DNA from: Prochlorococcus sp. AG-347-J22
GTDB taxonomy: Bacteria; Cyanobacteriota; Cyanobacteriia; PCC-6307; Cyanobiaceae
Direction of reading: 5' to 3'
DNA: 64,000 nt
Assembly (NCBI GenBank): GCA_003279005.1
Contig: QCBY01000007.1
Span: 16,052 to 80,051 of the forward strand
Position 1 is the first letter of the stretch. Every line of letters begins with the position of its first letter. This document shows, one piece after another, positions 54,106 to 62,765 of the stretch. The notes under the pieces are model-generated. The model was given only the letters and a program-made list of their open reading frames with translations. It was not told where the DNA came from and made no database searches. A program made the position numbers and the translations under genes.

Positions 54106-55158
54106 TTAAAATTTAATTGAGTTTTTTATTAACTTCAAGGTTGTTTGTTTATCAAATATATCTGTCAGATTAATAGTTTTAAGGTTGTTTTTTCCCATTT
54201 TTTCATAATCGTAGCATTTATCATAATATTCCAAAACTGACTTGCAAACAGATATCCAATTTTTATTTTTAATTGATTCTATAGCTATTTTGGTTCTTTG
54301 TGGACCAAGTCTTTTCTTTATTCTTATGACCGCATCTATTAGATCTTGTTCTTCAAAAATACTATAAGTTTTAGTTAATTCCTCTAACCGATTTGATTCG
54401 CTTTTTATAATCTCTATTCTTTCGGCTTTTTTCATTTGAATGAAAAATTCATGAGGTATTTTACATTTTCCAATATTTGCACTTTCAGCTTCTACAAATA
54501 TTTTATTGTCTTTTCTAAAACTTTTTAATTCCTCTGCGATTAAATTTTCAAATTGTTCATTTGAAGGTTGCTTTTTCATTCCTAGACCCCCAAATGTACT
54601 TCCTCGATGGCAGGCTAATTCCTCTAAATCAACAATTTGATAGTTATTTTCATCAAGTAATTTTAACAATTTTGTTTTTCCTGTACCAGTTTTGCCACCT
54701 ACAACAATTAGTTTCCAATTCTTTTTAAAACTATCTAAGGTCCACTTTCTATAGCTTTTATAACCACCCCTTAAAGTTATATTTTTCAATTTATATTTTT
54801 CTAAAAGCCAAGCAATACTTAAAGATCTCATTCCACCTCTTGCACAGTATATTTTTATCGTAATTTCTTCTGATTTTGAATTATTATTATTTGATTTATA
54901 TAAATTAAAAATTTCAATTATATTATTAAAAATACTATCAATTTTATTCGCTACAAATTCCAAACCTTTAATTACCGCTTTCTCCCTTCCATGATTCTTA
55001 TATATAGTCCCTATTATTGATCTCTCTTCATTATCAAATAATGGAATATTTATAGAATTTGGCAAATTTCCTTTATAATATTCTCCTGGACTTCTAACAT
55101 CGATAAGCGGTCCTTTAAACTTCCTGAATTTCTCTAGTTCTTTCTTTTTGGAGTACAT
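54106..55158 (-). CDS. mnmH: tRNA 2-selenouridine/geranyl-2-thiouridine synthase
   Basis: This 350-residue MnmH (SelU) has an N-terminal rhodanese domain: LIDVRSPGEYYKGNLPNSI and the catalytic Cys105 in YCARGGMRSLS. A P-loop domain follows with GGKTGTGKTKLL (154-165). The enzyme acts on wobble 2-thiouridine in tRNA for Lys, Glu and Gln, giving geranylated and then selenated forms. No selenophosphate synthetase gene is in the window, so only the non-selenium reaction can be argued locally. It is divergent from gun4, 19 bp apart. Confidence 0.88.
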   Translation of the reverse strand: MYSKKKELEKFRKFKGPLIDVRSPGEYYKGNLPNSINIPLFDNEERSIIGTIYKNHGREKAVIKGLEFVANKIDSIFNNIIEIFNLYKSNNNNSKSEEITIKIYCARGGMRSLSIAWLLEKYKLKNITLRGGYKSYRKWTLDSFKKNWKLIVVGGKTGTGKTKLLKLLDENNYQIVDLEELACHRGSTFGGLGMKKQPSNEQFENLIAEELKSFRKDNKIFVEAESANIGKCKIPHEFFIQMKKAERIEIIKSESNRLEELTKTYSIFEEQDLIDAVIRIKKRLGPQRTKIAIESIKNKNWISVCKSVLEYYDKCYDYEKMGKNNLKTINLTDIFDKQTTLKLIKNSIKF

Positions 55159-55177
55159 GGATAGTTTTTAATATTAG

Positions 55178-55912
55178 ATGGATTTACTAGAAATGACAAA
55201 CAAAGTTAAAGAGGATCAATATAAGAGTACATTAAATTTGGTTAAAAAGTTTGTTGAATCAAATCAACGAAAAAGGATAAATTTATTAAATAATATAGAA
55301 TCTGAAGTTGATAACTTGTTTCTTATTGGACAAAAATTATTTGATGATTTTGACCAGGATGGAGATGATTGGGCAGCTGGTTGGATTTTACAGTTATTCA
55401 AAAAACATAAACCCAATTTCTTTGAAAATAAAAAATATAATAATTGGTTTAATACTTATTCCGATAAGCAAATTAATTATGATGAATTACAGTTAAAATT
55501 ACTAGAACAAAAATTTGAAGATGCGGATAGATTAACGAGCTCATATTTAAGAAAGCTTGCTGGTAAACTTGCTGAAAAAAGAGGATATGTTTTTTATAGT
55601 GAAGTTAACAATATGTCAGGTACTGATCTTCAAACGATAGATAGATTATGGAATATTTATTCAAATGGTAAATTTGGGTTTTCAATACAGGCAAAGATCC
55701 TAAAGTCAGTTGAAAAAAAATATGAATTGTTATGGCCCAAAATAGGCTGGAAAAAAGATGGGCATTGGACAAGATACCCTATTGCGTTTGATTGGTCATT
55801 AGACGCACCTGAAGGGCACATGCCATTAATTAATCAACTAAGAGGAGTTAGACTCATAGATTCTATTCTCAGACATCCTGGAATTTCTTTAAGGCATAAT
55901 AATATTCTTTGA
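55178..55912 (+). CDS. GUN4 domain tetrapyrrole-binding protein
   Basis: This 244-residue protein has an N-terminal helical domain (about 1-100, with the segment DQDGDDWAAGWILQLFKKH) and a GUN4 core (about 125-235): LQTIDRLWNIYSNGKFGFSI, KIGWKKDGHWTRYPIAFDWS and the greasy-loop end GHMPLINQLRGVRLIDSILR (given in pieces). GUN4 binds protoporphyrin IX and its magnesium form and stimulates Mg-chelatase in chlorophyll synthesis. ATG at 55178 or the ATG at 55193 could be the start. Confidence 0.85.
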   Translation: MDLLEMTNKVKEDQYKSTLNLVKKFVESNQRKRINLLNNIESEVDNLFLIGQKLFDDFDQDGDDWAAGWILQLFKKHKPNFFENKKYNNWFNTYSDKQINYDELQLKLLEQKFEDADRLTSSYLRKLAGKLAEKRGYVFYSEVNNMSGTDLQTIDRLWNIYSNGKFGFSIQAKILKSVEKKYELLWPKIGWKKDGHWTRYPIAFDWSLDAPEGHMPLINQLRGVRLIDSILRHPGISLRHNNIL

Positions 55913-55961
55913 TCTTAAGCTCTTTGATAAGATAAAATATTATTACTATAAATATATAGTT

Positions 55962-56405
55962 ATGTCCTTTTTTCAGGGCAAGATTCTTTTAAATTTAATT
56001 ATAAAAATACTCAATAGACCTTCAACTTATTGGGCTAATTTTGAATTATGCTCATCACTTCAATTAAGTGAATTTCTGGATTTATTGTTAGAGCCAGTAA
56101 ATTCATCTCATTATAGATATCGAATAAAACTTGGTTTGCATGAAGCTCTTATAAATGCAGTTACTCATGGCAATAAACTAGATCCCCAAAAATCAATAAG
56201 AGTTCGAAGAATTATTACTCCCAACTGGTGCGTTTGGCAAATTCAAGATCAAGGGAATGGTTTAGAAATAAAAAAAAGAAATTACAAATTACCTAATGAA
56301 ATTAGTTCTATTAATGGTCGTGGTCTTTATATAATTAACGAATGCTTTGATGATATCAGATGGAGCAATAAAGGTAATAGACTTCAATTAGCTTTAAAAA
56401 GATGA
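55962..56405 (+). CDS. RsbW-like anti-sigma regulatory factor (HATPase)
   Basis: This 147-residue GHKL-type ATPase of the RsbW/SpoIIAB class has an N box HEALINAVTHGN (60-71), G1 box DQGNG (96-100) and G2 box NGRGLYII (118-125). Such kinases phosphorylate STAS-domain partners and bind sigma factors. A STAS protein is encoded at 31535-31903, so a partner-switch pair is possible, although the genes are 24 kb apart. It overlaps the convergent hypothetical gene by 12 nt. Confidence 0.82.
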   Translation: MSFFQGKILLNLIIKILNRPSTYWANFELCSSLQLSEFLDLLLEPVNSSHYRYRIKLGLHEALINAVTHGNKLDPQKSIRVRRIITPNWCVWQIQDQGNGLEIKKRNYKLPNEISSINGRGLYIINECFDDIRWSNKGNRLQLALKR

Positions 56406-56648
56406 ATGTTTACTTGGGCAAGGTTTATCAATATTAATTCCTTTTAGCCATTTAATACTTTCTTCTAGATAATTAATTGCGTCTTTTTCATTCTTGGAAA
56501 TTAGTAACTGACATAATGCCGCTGAAATTAGCTCTGCAGATCTATCTATTTTTTTTCCTTTTAGCTTATGCCAATTAATATGATCAATTTTTAATTTATT
56601 ATTAAGTGTCTGTAGAAGCTCAACAATATCTTCATCAGATTCATTCAT
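56394..56648 (-). CDS. hypothetical protein (84 aa)
   Basis: This is an 84-residue soluble helical protein with segments DEDIVELLQTLNNKLKIDHIN, ELISAALCQLLISKNEKDA and INYLEESIKWLKGI. It has one cysteine in the middle and another near the C-terminus. The pattern suggests a small cyanobacterial helical domain of unknown role. It lies 23 bp downstream of the methyltransferase gene on the same strand, and is convergent with the RsbW-like gene (12-nt overlap). Confidence 0.6.
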   Translation of the reverse strand: MNESDEDIVELLQTLNNKLKIDHINWHKLKGKKIDRSAELISAALCQLLISKNEKDAINYLEESIKWLKGINIDKPCPSKHSSF

Positions 56649-56671
56649 GAGTAATGTTGTATTGCTTATTT

Positions 56672-57727
56672 TTATTTTACCGCAGACCAGACTTTAGTCA
56701 TGAAGAAAGATTTAGAATTAGTGCTATTAAAACCTATTTCTTCAATTTTAGAGTTTAGGTCTTCTTTAATGTAATCACAATAAAAAGGTTCATGAAATGA
56801 TTTATGAAAATTTTCCATTATTTGGATGAAATTAGGAGAATCATTTACTTGTATTGAATCAGCAAGAACTAATATCCCGCCAGGCTCAAGTACTCTAAAA
56901 AATTCTTTTAATACTTTTTCTCTTACTGTTCTTGGTAATTCGTGGAATAAATATACACAAGAAATTCCTTGAAGACTATTATCATCAAAAGGTAATTCTT
57001 CAGCATTGCCCTTTACTAATTCGATTAAATCTCCATCTAAATTAGAAATAAATCTACTTGCTTCTTTTAGGTATGATCCAGACAAATCAAGTCCTATAAT
57101 TTTTTCCTTAGGGAATGCTCCTCTTAATTGTTTTAGTGTTCTGCCTGATCCAGTGGCAACGTCAAGTATTTTTAAGGAACTCTTTTTTCTATCCCTAAAG
57201 TTATTCAAACCTTCCTTTAGAGGCTTTATTATTCTTCTTCTCATAGAATCGGCACTTCCATTAAAAAGAATTTCTACTTGTAAGTCATAAATACTCGCAG
57301 AAAAGTCAGATAGATATCCATCTGTTTGATGATGAAAATTTCGCAAATAATATTTTGGGTAGCTTTCATTATCGATATTTTTAGGAAGATCTTGATAATT
57401 TTGCTTTCTTCTCCTATCCCAAGTATTTGGCATGTCTAGCCAAATTTTTGGGTATTGGGTCAAATATCGTAGCCAAGGTTCATCAAATAATAATTTTTTA
57501 GGATATATATTGTTTTCTGCATCGTTCCAATCTTCTTCCCTTAAGCTGTCCATTGAACTTTGAATATCTATTAACAACTGTTTATCTATATAAAAATTAC
57601 CCAGTTTATTATCAGGAAGTATAAAGTTCATTATTTTTGTACTTAGTTCCTTATGCGCTAATCCCGCAATACTTTTTCCCTGCTGAAGAGTTTTGTATGC
57701 GATTTTAGAAATTTGATTTCTAGCCAT
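56672..57727 (-). CDS. SAM-dependent class I methyltransferase (UbiE-like domain)
   Basis: This 351-residue protein has a C-terminal methyltransferase domain: SAM site LDVATGSGRTLKQLRGA (about 194-210), acidic loop GLDLSGSYLKEASRF and LPFDDNSLQGISCVYLFHEL. An N-terminal region of about 170 residues (including LRYLTQYPKIWLDMPNTWDRR and YPKYYLRNFHHQTDGYLSD) is of the kind found in cyanobacterial and plastid-like homologues. Substrate is not known; a small isoprenoid or quinone is possible. It lies downstream of glnA on the same strand. Confidence 0.75.
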   Translation of the reverse strand: MARNQISKIAYKTLQQGKSIAGLAHKELSTKIMNFILPDNKLGNFYIDKQLLIDIQSSMDSLREEDWNDAENNIYPKKLLFDEPWLRYLTQYPKIWLDMPNTWDRRRKQNYQDLPKNIDNESYPKYYLRNFHHQTDGYLSDFSASIYDLQVEILFNGSADSMRRRIIKPLKEGLNNFRDRKKSSLKILDVATGSGRTLKQLRGAFPKEKIIGLDLSGSYLKEASRFISNLDGDLIELVKGNAEELPFDDNSLQGISCVYLFHELPRTVREKVLKEFFRVLEPGGILVLADSIQVNDSPNFIQIMENFHKSFHEPFYCDYIKEDLNSKIEEIGFNSTNSKSFFMTKVWSAVK

Positions 57728-57754
57728 TTTTATTTATATCTACTTACATTTCAA

Positions 57755-57795
57755 CAAAAAAAAAATCAATCTGAGAATTATTTGTGATAATTCTC
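57755..57795 (-). terminator. probable glnA terminator
   Basis: An eight-pair stem GAGAATTA/TAATTCTC (57773-57780 with 57788-57795, loop of 7 nt) lies 40 bp beyond the glnA stop. On the minus strand it is followed after about 8 nt by a run of ten U (57764-57755). The gap makes it imperfect, but the hairpin and U run in this place fit the 3' end of the glnA mRNA. In the plus direction a T run follows as well. Confidence 0.5.
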
Positions 57796-57834
57796 AAAAT
57801 GATTTTTTTAGTAATTTAAAAATTTTATATAAGA

Positions 57835-59256
57835 TCAGGCGTCATAATACATGAAGAATTCATGAGGATGTGGTCTCTGTCTTAATTGTTGAACCTCTTC
57901 ATATTTAATATCTATAAAATTATCTATGAAGTCTTCAGTAAATACTCCTCCAGCTAACAAATAATCTTTATCAGCTTTAAGTGCATTAAGTGAATCATTT
58001 AGTGATGAAGGAACTGTATCTATTTTGGATAGCTCTTCGGCTGGTAATTCAAATAAGTCAACATCTACTCCATCACCTGGATCAATTTGATTCTTTATTC
58101 CATCAATACCAGCTAGCATCATTACAGAAAAAGCTAAGTAAGGATTAGCAAGTGCATCGCCTGATCTAAATTCCAATCTTTTAGCTTTTGGACTCGGCCC
58201 TGTTAAGGGTATTCTTACAGCGGCGGACCTATTACCCTCTGAATAAACTAAATTTACTGGAGCTTCAAAACCTGGAACTAATCTTTTATAACTATTAGTA
58301 GTTGGATTGGTAAATGCAAGGAATGAAGGTGCGTGCTTTAATATACCTCCGATATACCACCTTGCTGTTTGAGAGAGATTGGCATACGAACCTTCACCAA
58401 AAAATAATGGTTGACCACTTTTCCACAAGCTTTGATGGACATGCATTCCTGTTCCGTTATCATTAAATACAGGTTTAGGCATAAAGGTAGCGGTTTTGCC
58501 ATATTTTTTAGCTACGTTCCTTACCACATATTTGTAAGTCATAACGTTATCAGCGGCATTTATTAACGAGTCAAATTTCATGCCGAGTTCATGCTGCCCA
58601 GCCCCCGCTACTTCATGATGATGCTTTTCAGTAGGAATACCCAATTCACCCATTAGTAAGAGCATTTCAGATCTAATATCTTGGGCTGTATCATTTGGGG
58701 CTACTGGGAAATACCCCTCTTTGTATTGAATTTTATATCCTAAATTTCCTCCTTCTTCTATTCTTCCTGTATTCCATGGTGCTTCAATAGTATCTACGCT
58801 ATAAAAACAACCACCTTCTTTAGAATCATATCTAACATCATCAAATAAAAAGAATTCTGGTTCTGGTCCAAAAAATGCAGTATCAGCAATACCAGTAGAG
58901 TCTAAATATTTTAATGCCTTTTGAGCTAATGATCTTGGACACCTATCATATGGTTCTCCACTTCTCGGCTCTTGAATGGAGCAAATCATGCTTAAAGTCT
59001 TATGTTTATAAAAAGGATCAATCCACGCAGTAGTTGAATCTGGAACCATAGACATGTCAGATGCATTTATAGCTTTCCACCCTCTGATAGAGGATCCATC
59101 AAATGCTAGTCCTTCTGTGAATGACTCTTCCTCTATCATGTCAGATGTCAAAGTAAGATGTTGCCACTTACCATGAATATCTGTGAATTTTAGATCGATG
59201 AGTTCAATTCCTTCATCTTTTATCTGACTTAGAACATCTTGGGGAGACTTAGCCAT
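57835..59256 (-). CDS. glnA: glutamine synthetase type I
   Basis: This 473-residue GSI-beta-type synthetase assimilates ammonium. Motifs: [25 protein letters not shown], the substrate loop [32 protein letters not shown], and the ATP site [20 protein letters not shown]. Length is normal. It is monocistronic by spacing, with an NtcA-type promoter immediately upstream. Urea-derived ammonium from the ure cluster would feed it. Confidence 0.98.
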   Translation of the reverse strand: MAKSPQDVLSQIKDEGIELIDLKFTDIHGKWQHLTLTSDMIEEESFTEGLAFDGSSIRGWKAINASDMSMVPDSTTAWIDPFYKHKTLSMICSIQEPRSGEPYDRCPRSLAQKALKYLDSTGIADTAFFGPEPEFFLFDDVRYDSKEGGCFYSVDTIEAPWNTGRIEEGGNLGYKIQYKEGYFPVAPNDTAQDIRSEMLLLMGELGIPTEKHHHEVAGAGQHELGMKFDSLINAADNVMTYKYVVRNVAKKYGKTATFMPKPVFNDNGTGMHVHQSLWKSGQPLFFGEGSYANLSQTARWYIGGILKHAPSFLAFTNPTTNSYKRLVPGFEAPVNLVYSEGNRSAAVRIPLTGPSPKAKRLEFRSGDALANPYLAFSVMMLAGIDGIKNQIDPGDGVDVDLFELPAEELSKIDTVPSSLNDSLNALKADKDYLLAGGVFTEDFIDNFIDIKYEEVQQLRQRPHPHEFFMYYDA

Positions 59257-59278
59257 TGCTTTATAAATACCTTCAATA

Positions 59279-59320
59279 AAATTAATTAGTTGATGCTTCT
59301 AATTATGTATTAATAGTTAC
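59279..59320 (-). promoter_or_regulatory. NtcA-activated promoter of glnA
   Basis: On the minus strand GTAACTATTAATAC (59320-59307) is a perfect match to the NtcA consensus GTA-N8-TAC. A TAN3T element (TAATTT, 59284-59279) lies 22 nt downstream, the canonical class II spacing. Transcription would start close to the glnA start (59256). The same gap serves the divergent aminotransferase gene at 59471, whose start is about 150 bp away. Confidence 0.85.
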
Positions 59321-59470
59321 TTTTTTAAACACTTAGTTAGTTCTTTTAGTGTTTCAAGTTATATGTTTACTAATTGTTAAATTAAATATTTAAATTGAAT
59401 TAATTTCTTTAAACATTCTTCGCTTTAGTGGTGAAATTAGTTTAGGTTAAAAGTAATACATTAAAAAGTT

Positions 59471-60655
59471 TTGACAGAAACAAAATTCATCTCTACTTTA
59501 AATGAAGAGAATTTACATAATCTCTCTAAAACTTTTGTTCCAACAAGACTTTTATTAGGACCAGGTCCTTCAAATGCTAATCCTGAAGTGCTAAAAGCTT
59601 TATCGCTTAATCCCATTGGTCATTTAGATGAAGCATATATAGAATTAATGTCTGATGTGCAAAAATTACTGAGGTACACTTGGCAATGTAATAATCGAAT
59701 AACTCTACCTATGAGTGGAACAGGTAGTGCAGCGATGGAGGCCTCTATTGCGAATTTTATAGAGCCAGGTGAAAAAATATTAATTGCAAAAAAAGGATAT
59801 TTTGGTAATCGTCTCGTTGATATGGCATCGAGATATAAAGCTGATGTGATTACTATTGATAAAGAATGGGGAAAGGCTTTTACTTTTGAAGAAATAAAAT
59901 ATGCAATAGAAACTAATAAGCCAGCAATATTTGCAGTGGTTCACGCTGAAACATCTACTGGAGTACTTCAGCCCCTTGAAGGAATTGGCGATTTATGTAG
60001 AGATAATAATTGTTTATTTTTAGTTGATGCTGTTACATCATTAGGGGCGCTAGATCTATTTGTTGATGATTGGAAAATTGATCTTGCTTATAGTTGTAGC
60101 CAAAAAGGTCTAAGTTGTCCTCCAGGATTAAGTCCTTTTACAATGAATAAAAGAGCTGAAGACAAGCTTAATTCAAGAACTTCTAAAGTTCCAAATTGGT
60201 ACTTAGATTTATCTTTGTTGAATAAATATTGGGGATCTGATCGGGTTTACCATCATACTGCTCCTGTTAATATGAATTTTGCAATAAGGGAGGGATTGCG
60301 ACTTATAGCGGATGAAGGTTTAGAAAATATTTGGAAAAGACACAATTCTAATGCTATTAAATTATGCAAAGGATTAGAAAGTCTTGGAATGGAGTTACAT
60401 GTCGCTAGCGAATTTAGATTACCTACACTTACAACAGTAAAGATACCTCCTGCTGTTAATGGAGATGCATTTAGAAATCATTTGTTAGATAATTTTGGTG
60501 TCGAGATAGGAAACGGATTAGGAGCATTATCAAGTAAAGTATGGCGTATTGGATTAATGGGATTTAATTCAAGTGAAGAAAATGTTGATTTATTATTAAA
60601 TTTATTTGATACGGAATTAAAGAAATTTTCTATTTTTGATTCCTCAACTTTTTAA
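59471..60655 (+). CDS. serine/alanine-glyoxylate aminotransferase
   Basis: This 394-residue class V PLP enzyme of the photorespiratory type converts glyoxylate to glycine with serine or alanine as donor. TRLLLGPGPSNANPEVLKAL opens the domain; PMSGTGSAAMEASIANF binds PLP phosphate; Lys212 (SCSQKGLSCPPGL) is the Schiff-base lysine. The start is TTG at 59471 (MTETKFIST); no ATG is better placed. It is convergent with tadA, overlapping its 3' end by 26 nt. Confidence 0.88.
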   Translation: MTETKFISTLNEENLHNLSKTFVPTRLLLGPGPSNANPEVLKALSLNPIGHLDEAYIELMSDVQKLLRYTWQCNNRITLPMSGTGSAAMEASIANFIEPGEKILIAKKGYFGNRLVDMASRYKADVITIDKEWGKAFTFEEIKYAIETNKPAIFAVVHAETSTGVLQPLEGIGDLCRDNNCLFLVDAVTSLGALDLFVDDWKIDLAYSCSQKGLSCPPGLSPFTMNKRAEDKLNSRTSKVPNWYLDLSLLNKYWGSDRVYHHTAPVNMNFAIREGLRLIADEGLENIWKRHNSNAIKLCKGLESLGMELHVASEFRLPTLTTVKIPPAVNGDAFRNHLLDNFGVEIGNGLGALSSKVWRIGLMGFNSSEENVDLLLNLFDTELKKFSIFDSSTF

Positions 60656-61127
60656 ACCATATCTTTATTTTACTTTTACATTCTTTATCTAATATCCCCC
60701 CCTTTATATGCATCTTATGATGTGCACTCTTATGTTTGGATAAATCTATGGTACCTCCGAATCCACCTCTTTTATCATCTTCAGCCCCAAATATTACTTC
60801 CCCTATTCTTGCTTGAACTAATGCCGCAGCACACATTGTACATGGCTCTAAATTAACAATGATGCTGCATTCATTGAATCGCCAATCATTTTTGATCCAT
60901 GCCGCCTGTCTAAGTGCTATTAATTCTGCATGTCCCAATGGATCATTATTGGTTTCTCTTTTATTGCTACCTCTACCAATACATCTTCCTTTGTCATCTA
61001 TTATAAAAGCCGTTATTGGTAATTCTGCTTTACCAACCTCTTCTGATCTTCGTAAAATAGATTTCATCCATTTAATATAATCTAAGTTGTTAATCCCTTT
61101 ATATTGAACTTTTATATCATGATTCAT
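60630..61127 (-). CDS. tadA: tRNA adenosine(34) deaminase TadA-like cytidine/deoxycytidylate deaminase family protein
   Basis: This 165-residue zinc deaminase makes inosine at the wobble base of tRNA-Arg if it is the canonical TadA. The zinc site is HAE at 66-68 (PLGHAELIALRQA) and PCTMC at 95-99 (LEPCTMCAAALVQARIGEVIFG, in part). The length and the ARIGEVIFGAEDDKRGGFGG region match TadA more than free-nucleotide deaminases. Minus strand, divergent from the PLP decarboxylase (64 bp). Confidence 0.85.
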   Translation of the reverse strand: MNHDIKVQYKGINNLDYIKWMKSILRRSEEVGKAELPITAFIIDDKGRCIGRGSNKRETNNDPLGHAELIALRQAAWIKNDWRFNECSIIVNLEPCTMCAAALVQARIGEVIFGAEDDKRGGFGGTIDLSKHKSAHHKMHIKGGILDKECKSKIKIWFKKLRNQK

Positions 61128-61191
61128 TATTATTGATAGCGATTCATATTTATTATTACCATAAATTACCTAACTAATAATTTTTTAGAGA

Positions 61192-62574
61192 ATGTCTGCA
61201 GATTCAGTTAATAAAAAAGAAAAAATGTTTCCAACATATTCAGGTAGTAACGATAATTTACTTGTTCTTCTTAGTAAAACCTCTGAAATTATATGCAAAT
61301 GGTTTTCAGATGCTGAAAAAATAGGCCCCTTACCAATTGATATTAACTTTAAGTGTTCGGTTCCAGATGAATTTGGTAATCCAACAGATATTCTATTTTC
61401 TGAGATTGAAAGTCTCATTTATAGTTCTTTTAATCCAGTACATCCAGGATCACTTGCGCATCTAGATCCTCCACCTCTAATCATATCTATTTTGGGAGAT
61501 TTAATTTCTGCTGGTTTAAATAATAATCTTCTTGCACATGAATTATCCCCAAGCATTTCTTTACTTGAGGATTCAATTTGTAAATGGTTTTCAAATAAAA
61601 TTGGCTTTCCTGAATCTGCTGGAGGAATTGCAGCAAGTGGCGGGACATTAAGTAATTTAAATGCACTAGTTGCGGCACGGAATCATGCAGGACTTGAAAC
61701 AGATCAAAATGCAGTTTTTTTAATTAGCGAAGATGCTCATTCATCATTTATAAAATGTAGTCAAATTATGGGCTTAGGTAAAAATAATTTAATCAAGGTA
61801 AAAAGCGATAATAATGGTTGTATGGATATATTAGAACTTGAAAAGTCTATTAAAAAATGTAATGAAGAAGGGAAAAAAATATTTTCTATAGTTGCTACTC
61901 TAGGAACAACAATAAGAGGAGCTATAGATCCAATTGAGAGTATAAGTAGTATTTGTAAAGAAAGAAATATATGGCTGCATATTGACGGTTCTATTGGCGG
62001 CATTTTTGCGATTACTAAAATCCCAATTAATGGAATCAGTAATCTTAAGTTTGCTAATTCAATAACTATTAATCCTCAAAAAATACTTGGTATTACTAAA
62101 ACCTCATCTATATTGTTAGTTTCAGATATCGAAGTTCTTAAAAATACATTCACTACAGGTTTACCTTATATTTCTTCAGAAAATAATGTTTTGAATAGAG
62201 GTGAATTGGGCATACAAGGATCTAGACCTGCTGAAATTATTAAACTTTGGTTAGGTTTAAGATTTCTTGGTATGCAAGGAATAGACGATATATTAAATTC
62301 GTCTATTGTGAGAAGGAAATTTTTTGAAAATAATCTAAATAAAGAGAAATATAAATTATGTTCTGGTCCTTTACACATAATTTCGTTCATACCAAAAGAT
62401 ATGAATAAATTTGAATCAGATGCTTGGACTTTAAAAAAAAGAAAAATTCTCATGAATAATAATATTATGCTCTCTAGACCATTATTTAAGAATAGATATT
62501 TTTTAAGGGCAGTTTTTGGAAACTATAATACTAGTGAGACTCATATTAATGCCATATTAAAATTACTTGATTAG
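61192..62574 (+). CDS. group II PLP-dependent decarboxylase
   Basis: This 460-residue enzyme of the aromatic-L-amino-acid/glutamate/diaminobutyrate decarboxylase superfamily has HPGSLAHLDPPPLIISILGD (about 84-103), AASGGTLSNLNALVAARN and the HIDGSIGGIF segment with the PLP-binding Asp. Lys297 (NPQKILGIT) is the Schiff-base lysine, in a motif altered from the usual HKW. Substrate could be aspartate, diaminobutyrate, glutamate or cysteine sulfinate; the sequence does not decide. Related marine enzymes are often named L-2,4-diaminobutyrate decarboxylase, which is not proven. Confidence 0.8.
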   Translation: MSADSVNKKEKMFPTYSGSNDNLLVLLSKTSEIICKWFSDAEKIGPLPIDINFKCSVPDEFGNPTDILFSEIESLIYSSFNPVHPGSLAHLDPPPLIISILGDLISAGLNNNLLAHELSPSISLLEDSICKWFSNKIGFPESAGGIAASGGTLSNLNALVAARNHAGLETDQNAVFLISEDAHSSFIKCSQIMGLGKNNLIKVKSDNNGCMDILELEKSIKKCNEEGKKIFSIVATLGTTIRGAIDPIESISSICKERNIWLHIDGSIGGIFAITKIPINGISNLKFANSITINPQKILGITKTSSILLVSDIEVLKNTFTTGLPYISSENNVLNRGELGIQGSRPAEIIKLWLGLRFLGMQGIDDILNSSIVRRKFFENNLNKEKYKLCSGPLHIISFIPKDMNKFESDAWTLKKRKILMNNNIMLSRPLFKNRYFLRAVFGNYNTSETHINAILKLLD

Positions 62575-62579
62575 TTCTT

Positions 62580-62765
62580 ATGAACATCAGCAAATCAAAA
62601 ATAGTTGCTATAGTTGCAGGATTTATTTCAATAACAATATGTATTTTGTATTTATTATTAATAACAGTTTTTGATTTTAGATCTTTGTTAAATGAAAAAA
62701 TAATTAGTTTTTCTGAGAATATGGCGGCAGTTTTTTATATATTAATTTTTTTTGATTTGACTTGA
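62580..62765 (+). CDS. small membrane protein (61 aa)
   Basis: This 61-residue protein starts at ATG 62580, 5 bp after the decarboxylase stop. It has one span (KIVAIVAGFISITICILYLL) followed by a TVFDFRSLLNEKI linker and a hydrophobic end. The VAGFISITICILYLLLITV stretch resembles a family of small proteins that I have seen in marine cyanobacteria, without a known role. Its last 62 bases overlap the convergent GTPase gene. Confidence 0.5.
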   Translation: MNISKSKIVAIVAGFISITICILYLLLITVFDFRSLLNEKIISFSENMAAVFYILIFFDLT

